Part shown: in pieces, positions 34,791 to 64,000 of the stretch | How the letters are laid out: each line of letters opens with the position of its first letter | Numbering within the stretch: position 1 is the first letter of the stretch | Position numbers and translations under genes: made by a program | NCBI GenBank assembly: GCA_963978895.1 | Contig: OZ022238.1 | Location: 26,628,617 to 26,692,616 of the forward strand | DNA: 64,000 nt | Reading direction: 5' to 3' | DNA from: Erpobdella octoculata | Taxonomy: Eukaryota > Annelida > Clitellata > Hirudinida > Erpobdellidae | Notes under the pieces: generated by a model | Seen by the model: the letters and a program-made list of their open reading frames with translations, nothing else | Databases searched by the model: none | What the model was told of the DNA's origin: nothing

Positions 34791-35498
34791 ATTCTAAAAC
34801 ATCGAATATCTAGAAAACCAAAAGTGAGTAAGTTTTAAAATTTGGTATATATATTTTTCTTAAAAAATAAAAAACTAACCCATAAAAACAAAGTTTTTGT
34901 TATAATATACGATCAAATAACTCGATTTTATGTCGAACGAAGATTTGTTCGCAAGACGTTAATGCGCCATCTAACGAACATATTAAAAGATCTTCAGTTT
35001 TTCTAATATGTTCGCTAAGTGGCGCTTTAACCTTGATTTATTTTAAAACTTTAAATCGTTCTAGCGCCTAAACGGTTCGTCCTAGAGCAAAACGGACGTC
35101 ATTTTTGGAGTGCTCAAAGGGGGGTATGGAATCGTCCCACGATTAAGTTAGTCCAAAAAAAAAATTTTTTTTTTTGAAAAACTTAATTATACAATATCCG
35201 ATCAAACTGAAATTTTAATAGATTCAATTGTCTCGCAGCCCAAGTCGATGTGCCAAATTTCAGCTCGATCGGATAACGGGAAGTGAGTTAATTTTGAGAC
35301 TCAAAGTTTGTGACCGACAGACAGACGGGAAGACAATCGAAAATAATATAAAGGATTTAAAAAGATACGTGTTTTACCATTTTTTAAAAATTTGTTTTCC
35401 AGAACCTCAAATGTGGGGTGGAAAATGGGTTATTTGTTTTTTAGAATAACTGTTACTCAAATATTGTTGGTGCTGCAGATGTAAAAACTGGCATTTAG

Positions 35499-35818
35499 CG
35501 AGGGGTTGACCACTCTTTTAGAATTTTTGGGTGTACGAAGCAAAAATTCGAAAATATTTTTAGGATTTTTTTAGGAATTTTGCGTATTTTGGAATTTTTG
35601 CATTTTTTGCAATTTTTCCGTAATTTGGAATTTTTCCGTAATTTGGAATTTTTTAGATTTTTTGGAATTTTTTGGAATTTTCTGGAATTTTTGCGTATTT
35701 TGGAATTTTTTAACGTTTTTGGAAGTTTTTGTGAATTTTTGCGTAATTTGGAATTTTTTTTGGAAGATTTGCGTAAATTCCAAGGGTCTGCGAAATGTTT
35801 TGAGTGGTCAACCCCTCG
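35499..35818. mobile_element. hAT MITE, 320 bp
   Basis: Inverted ends CGAGGGGTTGACCACTC and GAGTGGTCAACCCCTCG, flanked by GCATTTAG and ACATCTAG (6 of 8 identical). The interior is built of TTTTTGGAATTTTTGCG-like short units. Confidence 0.72.
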
Positions 35819-36349
35819 ACATCTAGTATCTACTCGAAAAATAAAGATAAACGTGTTTTACCAATTTTTGATAACTTGGCTTCCAGGGCCTCAAATATGG
35901 GGTGGAAAAAAAGAATAATTGATTAAAAACTAAAAATGGGAAAATTTTGCAATTTAATACCAAGATGATTCTTACAAAATAAAAAAATATATGTTTTAAT
36001 AATTTTTGAAAATTTGGTTTCCAGAATTTCAAATGTAGGGTGGAAAATAGGGTTATATTTTTTTGATTAACTGCTACTTTGAAACTGAAAATACTACAGA
36101 TATAAAAATTAGTATTCAGATACTACTTGGAAAATAAAGTGACACATGTTTTACCAATTTTTTGCGTGTTTTGGCTTCCAGGACTACAAATGTAGGGTGA
36201 AGAAAAAGTTTATTTGCTTGAAAACTCAATACTGAAAATATATAAACATTACAATTCCATATTTAGGTGTTTAAATAAGATACGTGTTTCATTGTTTTTT
36301 TTTTCAAATTTCCATGCTTTGAGGTTTTGTGCCCGTTAAAATTGGCTGA

Positions 36350-37077
36350 GGGGTCATCCATATATTACGTACACACCGAGGGGGAAGGGGGTGTGTACGA
36401 AGTGAATGTTTTGCGAATAAGTGCGTATGGGGAGGGAAGGGGGGGGGGCAACAAATGCTTATGTACGCAAAAAATGGTAAATATTATTTTTTCTAATAGT
36501 ACTTATTGTTGTTTTAACTCAGTTGAATTGATTGAATAATAAATCTTATCGAGTAGTATTTAAAATCAATCCAATAAACAAACAAACTTGTATCGCGCCC
36601 TTTTCAAAAATTCAAAGGCTCAATAATATTAACGATGGCGTGTTTAGAAAAGCGCGGCTGAATGTTTGAATTTGGCGTATCGAAATGGCGTCCTACAGCG
36701 TAAAAGTAATAATGCTATTTAAGATGATAAATCTGCTGTATCTCCGTGGCTGCATTGGAATGATATGGTAAATTTTCCAAATTTGTGTGCTTGTTTGGCA
36801 CACCAAAGCCTTAAGAGAGTCTGTCAGTAATTTTCAATTTAGTTTCCGAAAACATGTTGAGGTGAGTCTAGCTCTAGTTGTCATAGTCAATAATAAATCT
36901 GAAGCAATACATCAACCTGTTGTTAAAACTGGCTATTTTATATTGAGGAGGGGGGTGAAATCCGCTGTGCGTATGTACGCATAGGGGAGGGGGTCTAAAA
37001 ATTTACGAGATGCAACAAGGGGAGGGGAGGGAGTCAAAATCTTGAGTTTAATGCGTACGTAATATGTGAATGGTCCC
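36350..37077. mobile_element. PIF/Harbinger-like MITE, 728 bp
   Basis: Ends GGGGTCATCCATATATTACG and, in reverse, GGGACCATTCACATATTACG, with a 3-bp TGA duplication (36347-36349, 37078-37080). The homologous uninterrupted sequence GGTTAAAAGTAGCTGAGTCC is at 33132-33151 in the other Helitron copy. A 3-bp duplication fits PIF/Harbinger; the superfamily is inferred. Confidence 0.72.
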
Positions 37078-37409
37078 TGACTCCAGTTCATCACGGACCG
37101 GGCCAGACCACGACTTTTGTTCTTATGAAACGGGCCAGTTCGTGCCTAAATAGGTCTTCAGACAGGTCGGCCCAAACCTGAAGTCAAGGTGGGATTTTTC
37201 GCCAAGTACATAGACATTTTAGGCCTGTAAAAACGGGCCGTGCCCAAATTAGACAGGCCGGACCGGGCCTGGAATTTTGACTTATGAAACAGGCATGGCC
37301 AAGTTGTCGACGGGGCGGGCCGTAAAAAATCGGCCCTTGCAGTACTCTACTACTGCACGGTTCAAATTCCCTAATTTCAAGCGAACGAAGCCGCGACGGG
37401 CACTGCTAG

Positions 37410-38887
37410 TAAGCTATATAAACTTACCAACGATTTAAAGAAACTTTAATACACTGAAAACGCCTCATAGCAGCACAATTTTTATGTCATTTTACGTTTT
37501 TTTGCTTCAGTTAACCTAAAAATAAGCCAATATAAAAACAAATTTTTTAAACAAAATGCTTTTATGTTATTAAGACTTAAATTTTAAAATCAATTTTTTA
37601 CATTTTTATTATTTTTGAATTAAGTCACAATATGCAAAATTAAGATTAACTAAATTAATTGATTTATTGCAAAATTAATTAATGAAAATTGCAATGTCAT
37701 CAAGCACGAGCGTGAACATGTATACAAAATTTGAAGATAATCAATCATCAAGAAGGGACTCAAAAATTGATTGGAAAAAATTGGAACAGAGCAACAGAAA
37801 TTAGAAGTTAACAAAAGCATTATAAAATTATCACCCCTTGAAATATATTTCTGTACACTTGTTTGAGTCAGTCATGTAGCCGTTTATTAGATTTGAGTCA
37901 TGTTGCTATTGTTCCTGCTCTACTGAAGCGCATGTTGCATTAAATTTGTACGAGTTGACATCCAATTAAACACGTTTGTGTTTTATACGGTTTCAACGAA
38001 GGAAGGATTTAGAACAAAGATAGACCAGAAAGAGAGCCATCGATTTATTTTTAGAAGCGCAGCTGATGGAGTTGTGACGTAACAAGGATCTCTCTGGTGG
38101 GGTTGTACACGGGACTCAAAACCATCCCTAGGTTCCAGAAAAAATTTTGTTTTTCAGTGTTTTGCACCAATATAAATCTTAAAGTGTAACAATACAGCTA
38201 CAACCTCGTCCTACGTATTTTGTCATGCAAACAGCTACGGTGTACTGACATGTTTAATATGAACGAATGACCCTGCCGCCGATCCGGTAGACGAAGAGGG
38301 AGGGAAACGGGCTTGCAAAAGATCCTCATGTAAGTAGAATATATTCCATTGATTGCACAGATCCATGCGGGCTGCATGCGCATACGCAGCTAGGGTAACA
38401 TCTCTGATGCTGCTTGCAGTGCAGCTTGAAACCTATGCGTGTTTTGAGTTGTACGGTGTAGGTTTTGTTGGTTGGATTCGTCCTCTTGTTTTTCAACAGA
38501 ACAAGTAACACGCGCGAGATCAAAAAATCCCTATGACGATAGCGCTCTGTCGCTTTTTTTATCAAGTTTTTTTAAAGTAGTTTATATTTGTAAAGAAGTT
38601 TATCTTAGTTATACATTTATTTTGTTTATTCAACATTGGATTATACTCTTTAAAACAGTTAAGATAACAGTTGAAATACTGAAACGACTTTTATAAAAAA
38701 AATTTAAGAGCACAAGTTAATGAAGCACATAAGCTGTTTGTTGAACTGTACAAAAAATTAAAGAAAAATTATTTCAAAGCATAAGCCATACGTTTTAAAA
38801 TCGATATCGATGTTGCATAAAAAATTTGTCACTTTTTCAAGAATTCAATATTAGTCTGTAAAGTTGCATATTGTTGAAAGCATCAGA
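37410..38887. other. Upstream region of the Cav2 gene
   Basis: No repeats or ORFs that I recognise. It presumably holds the promoter and 5' untranslated sequence of the channel gene. An in-frame TAG at 38852-38854 bounds the first coding exon. Confidence 0.5.
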
Positions 38888-57812
<18,925 letters not shown>

Positions 57813-57853
57813 GTAAGAATATTTTTAATTATTCAATTCAATAATGGGAACAA

Positions 57854-58161
57854 CTAGCGGGGTTACCGGCGTTGCTCGGGGTATCTAGGGGTTTTTCTAA
57901 TGTTTTTCTCTCTCGCTCCCGTTTCCTTCCCCGCTTGCTCTCCCGGTCGCTTTCCCGCTCCCGGTCGCGTAGCGTTTTTCGTTCCCGTTTGCTTTCCCAT
58001 TCCCCTTTCCACTCATTTTCCAATTCCCGTTTTTGCTCGTTTTCCCGCTCCGCTCATTTTGTGACCGATTTCAATTTTTTTCACTATAATTTTCTCCCAT
58101 TGACTTTCAAGGTTGTGGAAAAACTTCATTACGATCGGGTATATATTTATATATATATCGA
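57854..58161 (-). mobile_element. Helitron copy 8
   Basis: CTAG terminus at 57854, GGTTACCGGCGTTGCTCGGG hairpin region, a few 18-bp units, the TTCATTACGATCGGGT stretch and an AT-rich 5' end. It begins 42 bp after Cav2 exon 12. Confidence 0.7.
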
Positions 58162-58334
58162 AGTGCAAGTAAGGTGAAGTTTATACTGCTCATAAAACAT
58201 AGTATTACTAGAGTTTGATCGGCACAAGCGACTGTCTATTATAAACATTTAAACTACATAATTATGAAATAATCAAATAACACCCATGCTGTCTCTTTGA
58301 ATCTACCTAATAATCAACAGGTGAGCTTTCATTT

Positions 58335-58739
<405 letters not shown>

Positions 58740-59744
58740 AGAACACTGTAGTTTCAATTGGATTTTAGGAACCGTTTGAGTTTGTTTATAATAAACAAAT
58801 TGGTATGTTGAAAAAAATAAAAAATAAATGTTTGCAAACAATATCAAACAAAGTAATTCAATTTTTAAATTTGCGTTTTTATTATTATATATTTAAACAA
58901 GTTTTTGTTATAAATAAACACGCGGACTTGTGGAATCGCTCACTTTAATCTCAGTTTTGTGAAGAATTGCCGCAATAATAAGTGAAAATCTTATGTACAA
59001 AATCTTATTATTCACTATTATAACAATATCTAAGTTATTATTAGTTATTTCAGCTATTATTTTCGAAGAAAAAAAATTGTTAAAATTTTCGAGTAGTTTG
59101 ATGTTACTTCTGTGTCGACCTTAATCTCGAAACTGCAAAAAGCGTTTAAGCCTATACTAAAACACTAAAATATACAAAATTAATTATTTTAAAGGATTAA
59201 CTAAAACTTTATTATGTATATTAAATGAATATTTAAAAAAAATTTGAATACAATCGTTATATTCCAGTAATTTGATAGTAAAATGAAATGGCTAAAATGG
59301 TTCCGTAAATCCAATAATTTGAATTGCAGTTTTCTGCTATAAATGCTATTTAAAAAAAACAAATTTACATAATTGTTTTGCTTCATTGATCAGTAGTACC
59401 TACATGAAAAACAAATGCTACTGTAAATAAAATAATCATTATTATAATGGTTCAAACAATTTAAAGCACGATGTTTACGATGCTTAAAATCCGCTTTACT
59501 TTTTTTTAATAATTTTTAAAGAATTCTGTGTTTTGTCTGCTGGTTGTCATATTTTAAATATTTGATGGAAAAATGCATTTGACTTTATAAAAGTTCTTAG
59601 TTTCACTTATATGACTAAGAAATGCTTATGTTCCAGTTTACGATTATCTAAAAACCGGGTTCTGGTTCATGGCTTTTAAATTTTAAGATTTTCAATTTAC
59701 AAAAATTTCATTTAAACAGTAACAATTTTTAAATTTTTTTCTAT
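58740..59744. other. AT-rich spacer or Cav2 intron, nothing seen
   Basis: No exon of repeat II of the channel, no repeat ends and no ORF of note. Confidence 0.5.
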
Positions 59745-59850
59745 ATAAATTTCATCGCCGGCCTTGCTTGCTTGTATGCAAAACTTAAAAGTGAAATTTA
59801 ACTAACTTTCCGTTATCCAATTAGGCTGAAAATTGTAATATATATTATTT
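59745..59850 (+). repeat. Dispersed repeat family A, fragment
   Basis: CTTGCTTGCTTGTATGC and TTTAACTAACTTTCCGTTAT match the 5401 copy. Confidence 0.5.
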
Positions 59851-60142
59851 TTTAAAAATTTTCTGAAATTTCTGTTTTACTTTTTAATTTAAAAAATTAT
59901 CTAAGTTTTGAAAAAGCAATAATTCAAACGTTACTGAATTAATAAATAAATTTATAAAAAACTTTCATTAAAAAAGTTCTGCATTTAATGAAAAATCGCC
60001 GAATCATAATAAATGTAATAAGGAATTTGTGAAAAAACCTGGATTTTATGGCTAACCTGTTTGTTTTTGGAGAAATACATGGGTATGAGATCAGAGTTGT
60101 TATATTTTGCCAAACTGCACACTTTCCCAACATAATGACACT

Positions 60143-60277
60143 CAGTGGCGTAGCGAAGGGAGGCAGGGAGGGGCATCTGCTCCCGGGCGCCAGGCTTTGG
60201 GGCGCAAAAAAGCAAAAGAAAAGACAACAATTTTTATACCTTGCTCCCGGGCGCCAGATATTCTCGCTATGCCACTG
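60143..60277. mobile_element. hAT MITE, 135 bp
   Basis: Ends CAGTGGCGTAGCGA and, in reverse, CAGTGGCATAGCGA with identical 8-bp duplications ATGACACT (60135-60142, 60278-60285). Internal GCTCCCGGGCGCCAG occurs twice. Same family group as 22214 and 30971. Confidence 0.92.
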
Positions 60278-60408
60278 ATGACACTACACGATCCGACCCA
60301 AATATATTTTAAATATGGTTGTTTTAATAACATGGATTTGTGATTTTTTAATTACAACTAATTAAACACAATTGAAATAAACTTATTATTGCATAAAATG
60401 TTTTTTAG

Positions 60409-60590
60409 GTGCTAGGTTAGCTGAGTTGGTAGAGTGTTATCCTTAAATGTGAGAGCTTCCCGGTTCGACTCCCACTCACTGCCTAGTACCTCTTGTAAAC
60501 GGAAATCTTAGTGGGTAAAATCGTTCTCTCCGTGGGGCATGAACAGCGCGTCTGAACTCTGGAAAAGGCGCTATATAAACTATCAAAAAC
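60409..60590 (+). mobile_element. tRNA-derived SINE, complete
   Basis: A box TAGCTGAGTTGG, B box GGTTCGACTCC, body with AAAATCGTTCTCTCCGTGGG and 3' end AAAGGCGCTATATAAACTAT. It is a full-length relative of 33900-34022. Confidence 0.82.
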
Positions 60591-61588
60591 AACCCGACCT
60601 ACCACGGGGGTTTAAAACGCTAGACTCGACGTGTAGACTATGGAGGGAAAATCACAAGGTTGACTTTTTAGATTCATAAGTTTTAAATGATTTAGTTCGG
60701 GTTTCGAATTTTTTAAAACCCCGTTTTTTATTTTATGAAATGTGCACCAGGTAAAGATGTCACTCTATTAACCTTTTGGATTCTAAAACTTTATTGCATC
60801 AACTGTTCAGTAAAATGTTTTGTCTGCACCTATTTTAGATTCAGAATTTTAATTTTTCAAGCAATTCAATAATTAATAAAAAATTAAATGGCTAATTTTA
60901 AAACAATTTAAAACTATTGAGTGATAGAAAACAAAGCTAAAGCTAAGTCAGCTAAGATTGTGACTATGATGATGAGGTAATTAAATAAAATACTATGAAA
61001 ACAAATTGAAAATAAATGAAGAAAATTTAATGATTGAATTACTAATCAACAGGATTTGATTGATAAGTGATTTGAAATAAATAAAATTAGATGATTATAA
61101 AGTGTCTTAGACAATTTAATTGCAGCTTTATCTTTTGACGATGCTGATCAAATCATAGAACTAGTATTCAACGAATGAAGTAATTTGTGATCGATAAAAT
61201 TTCTGGAGATAATTAAATATTATCATCAATAATTTTTGAATTGAGAAAGAGCATAAATAAATTATAAAGACTTAGTTCAAAAACTTTTTGCTAGTGAAAT
61301 AAGTCAGCAATATTTAAATCAAATTAGTTTTAAAAAATGTACAAAAGCTTTCATGGTGAGTTGAAACAAAATGCTCAAAAGCAACACATGAAGCTTAACA
61401 CAAAGCTTACACACTAAAAAGGAAGCTGAAACTAACTTTTCAAAAGGCTTACACACTCAGACTAAGCTAAAAAATGTACAAAAAAATAAACACTAAGCTT
61501 TACAAATATACAAAACGTTATATGTAAAGCTTAAAAAGTGTACAAAAACTAAAATTATATACGATGAACATTCATTTATAAGAAAAGG
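60591..61588. other. AT-rich spacer
   Basis: Contains loosely repeated AAGCTTACACAC and TGTACAAAA motifs at 61370-61550. No coding sequence recognised. Confidence 0.5.
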
Positions 61589-62160
61589 TTATAGGCATGT
61601 AGATGTGCTATAAATGTCATTTATGATATCCTTAAACAAAATAGCATTTGACTGTAGACAATTAATTTCTGCAGCTTTGCTTGAATTAACCATATTCTTT
61701 GCAGTTTTCTTTCTTTTAAGATGATTTTGTGTTTTCTGAAAAAATGAATTAAAGCATTATACACAAAAGCTTACACTTGAACCTCAATTTTTGCTTATTG
61801 TTGTAATATTAATGTGTTTTGCATTGAAAAAGATTTTGCACAAAAATAACTAAACATTTGATGCAGTTGAAAACTTCATAACATTATTTATTTATCAATT
61901 GCATTCTGGCCATAAAATATACATGAATAAATAAACTTATAAAAAGCCATTATAAATGCTATAATAAAGTGATTTCACCTTGTTATCATGATGATGTACT
62001 GTAAATACTTCATTTTCTTCTGATTTTTCATCATCCTATTAACATTATCATGAATTATGACTATTGAACATTCAATTGAGTTATTTTAAAGAAAGGTAAG
62101 TTCTACCTCACTGTCAGGATTTAAAAATAAGAGATCTGATTTTTCTGATATGTTGTCATC
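61589..62160 (-). CDS. 3' exons of an unrecognised gene
   Basis: Three exons in phase 0: 62160-62107 (DDNISEKSDLLFLNPDSE), 62035-61979 (DDEKSEENEVFTVHHHDNK) and 61735-61589 (KTQNHLKRKKTAKNMVNSSK onward, ending YSTSTCL and TAA at 61591-61589). Each has a proper AG acceptor and GT donor. The sequence is acidic then basic and probably disordered. The first exon might start further upstream at 62202 (after TCTTTAG), which also keeps the frame. I do not recognise the protein. It is convergent with Cav2 and could lie inside a Cav2 intron. Confidence 0.5.
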
Positions 62161-62440
62161 CTTGATAAAATGAATATCATAAGAATTAAAAATAAAGTTT
62201 TTCTAAAGATATCTAAAGATTGCCAAATATATCAAGTATCTCGATATCCTTTTTAACTTTTTTCACAATAGGGAAAATGTTAACTCAATATTAATAAAAA
62301 AAAACCTAATCAATTTTATTAAAAAAAGAAAAGTATTAATGTGATATCCAAAAATAAACTACTGACATTTATTCCAAGAATTAAATTATACAAATTATAA
62401 CAACAAAGCTAAATAATCATACAAGCAAATTTTTCTTCAC

Positions 62441-62580
62441 TTTTTTCTATTTTCTTCTTTTTGTCTATCATTAAAGAAGCTTCTCTCTTCTTTAGGACAC
62501 TTTAGGTTTTTTTGAATAATTTCTTCAGAGAGTTCTAACTTATTTTCATCAATATCCAATTTTGTAATATGAATAATAAA
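62441..62580 (-). CDS. Candidate upstream exon of the same gene
   Basis: 140-bp open exon from acceptor TTTTTCAG to donor GTGAAG: FIIHITKLDIDENKLELSEE, then PKEERSFFNDRQKEENRKK. It ends in phase 2, while the next exon found starts in phase 0, so an exon is missing between or a boundary is wrong. Confidence 0.35.
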
Positions 62581-62947
62581 CTGAAAAATAAAAAATAGTT
62601 AATTCTGTGGTTATAATATATTTCCAATGCAAGATAAGACAAGATAGCTAAGCCCTGTTAACTATTAACTTAAACCACTAATTGACTATACTACTATACT
62701 ATACTTTATACTAATACTATTTACTAGTATACACAAAAATAATTGATGCAATAAAACAAATTGAAAATTAACTAATAATAAATTATATTTGATTGAATTT
62801 TTAAAACACTGACGAATCAATTCATTGAATAATACCGCGGAACCCCTAAAGTTATAACTATTACCCAGCCGGCAGCCGGGGCAATAAGCGGTAAAAGTGC
62901 TGTTGTCCCATCGGTTTCGCCAAAACGATTTATTCTTCTATTAATTA

Positions 62948-63150
62948 ATAGAGATGTATATATTTTCTAAAGGTTTTAAACATGTTTTGATTTTTTTTAT
63001 AGATGTACATATATTCTAAAGATTTTGTAATTTACATTGATTTTTTTCAGTAGGTATTTTCTAAAGGTTTTTGGCAAATGTTTTGATTTTTATATAGATG
63101 TACATATATTCCAAAGATTTTTCACTTTGCTTTGATTTTTTCAAGTAGAC
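62948..63150 (+). repeat. Four-copy tandem repeat, about 50-58 bp
   Basis: AGATGTACATATATTCTAAA, GATTTT and TTTTGATTTTTT recur four times with variation (62950, 63001, 63050, 63098). Confidence 0.7.
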
Positions 63151-63445
63151 ATACGGGACTGCCGCCGGCACAGTAGCAATTTTACCGATTGCAACCTGGA
63201 CGAACCGCCGAGGCAATAGCTGGGACCGAACGTAATCACCAGATATCGTTCCCGATGTTTTTTTTTAAACATGTTGAAAAAGCCCCTTCAACCTGCTGGG
63301 GACCCACTTAAAAAAATAAAATATTTCACAATGTTGAATTTGCCAGTTATTTGACGATAGAAATAATATGTGATGAAAGTGAATATTTATTTTCTATTGA
63401 GATAAATAAATCATATAATTTGTTTTTAAAATTATTTGTATTGCT

Positions 63446-63590
63446 GCCGCGCACTGTAAATAGCCTTTTGTGCTATAATATAGTGCGCTCACTGTTAATA
63501 ACGAATGCCTATTAGCAGTGCTTAGCCGCTCACTGTCAATAGCCAATCGCGTTATTTTACAGTGCGCGCACTGTCAATAGATTCTACGTT
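63446..63590. promoter_or_regulatory. Four repeats of GCGC-CACTGT-AATAG
   Basis: The motif GCGCNCACTGTNAATAG occurs four times in 130 bp (CGCGCACTGTAAATAG, GCGCTCACTGTTAATAAC, CCGCTCACTGTCAATAG, GCGCGCACTGTCAATAG), with CCAAT next to the third. It is CpG-richer than its surroundings. It could be a promoter of a gene to either side, or a transposon end. Confidence 0.35.
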
Positions 63591-64000
63591 TTTTAAAGCA
63601 CAGCTATTTATAACAATAAAACTTAAACAAAAATTACTCTATTGAACAACTGACCTTATAAAGTTTTCGAAACTTCAGCATCAAAACAAATCTACTTCGT
63701 TTAACAACCGAGAAAAACGCTATAATATGGCGAAATGTGCGGCCAAATGACTAGCCGAAAAGCATTATCGTTAATGATTTCGGTTGCTTATTTCAAAAAA
63801 TTGCTGTTTCAAACAGTAATTTGATTAATTAATCGATTAGGTTTTATAAATTTATTAACATTAAAAAGAATAATTTATTTTAGATTTACTATATCAAGTA
63901 AATATACAACTTGTAATAAAAAGAGTTTTAAAATCCACTGAATTGTTTACGAAGCCTAAAATCCAATGGTTCCTAAAATCCGATTTCGGTTCCTTAAATC

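Larger units (their letters stand above)
34809..37409 (+). mobile_element. Helitron of the second family, interrupted copy
   Basis: Contains TCTAGAAAACCAAAAGTGAG near its left limit, scattered units of the 157-bp repeat, the CCGGGCC-rich 3' region and the same 3' end (GCCGCGACGGGCACTGCTAG, host T at 37410). It has been interrupted by a hAT MITE and a Harbinger-like element. The true 5' end is not certain. Confidence 0.55.

Noticed and set aside
38198..38696. Short ORFs upstream of Cav2 exon 1
   Set aside because: They overlap on opposite strands, have no recognisable motif and lack splice continuity with the channel.

Overview
The window is nuclear DNA of an animal. It is AT-rich, its genes are split into many short exons with GT-AG introns, and introns and spacers are crowded with transposable elements and microsatellites. 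It carries TBP-like factor (TLF/TRF2/TBPL1) sequence, a family described as specific to bilaterians, next to a neuronal-type Cav2 calcium channel gene. That points to an invertebrate bilaterian; the phylum cannot be read from the sequence.

Layout. 1-4.0 kb: a palindromic repeat split by a 3.7 kb hAT element, itself split by a second hAT. 5.3-20.9 kb (+): a 28-exon gene for a TRIP12/Ufd4-type HECT ubiquitin ligase, about 1,263 residues, with Helitrons, a Tigger element and RTE-like retroposons in its introns. 21.3-29.5 kb: a cluster of three intronless TLF copies on the - strand, each with its own CCAAT/TATA promoter-like segment. One copy is an intact 214-codon ORF; the others are broken by hAT insertion, deletion and frameshift. 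All three copies carry a poly(A) retroposon at the same point, and a pogo element sits in the promoter of the intact copy. 29.7-37.4 kb: Helitrons with internal tandem arrays plus hAT and Harbinger-like MITEs. 38.9-57.8 kb (+): the first 12 coding positions of a Cav2 alpha-1 gene, through repeat I, the I-II linker and the start of repeat II; the gene runs off the window. Its first intron is a minor-spliceosome AT-AC intron, and the exon for the beta-subunit binding site is duplicated as an apparently mutually exclusive pair. A Penelope-like retroelement with a GIY-YIG endonuclease domain and a hammerhead ribozyme lies in its third intron. 61.6-62.6 kb (-): the 3' exons of an unrecognised gene.

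The two large host genes are not functionally linked in any way visible here. Many insertions are datable relative to each other, because target-site duplications are intact and uninterrupted paralogous sites are present in the same window.
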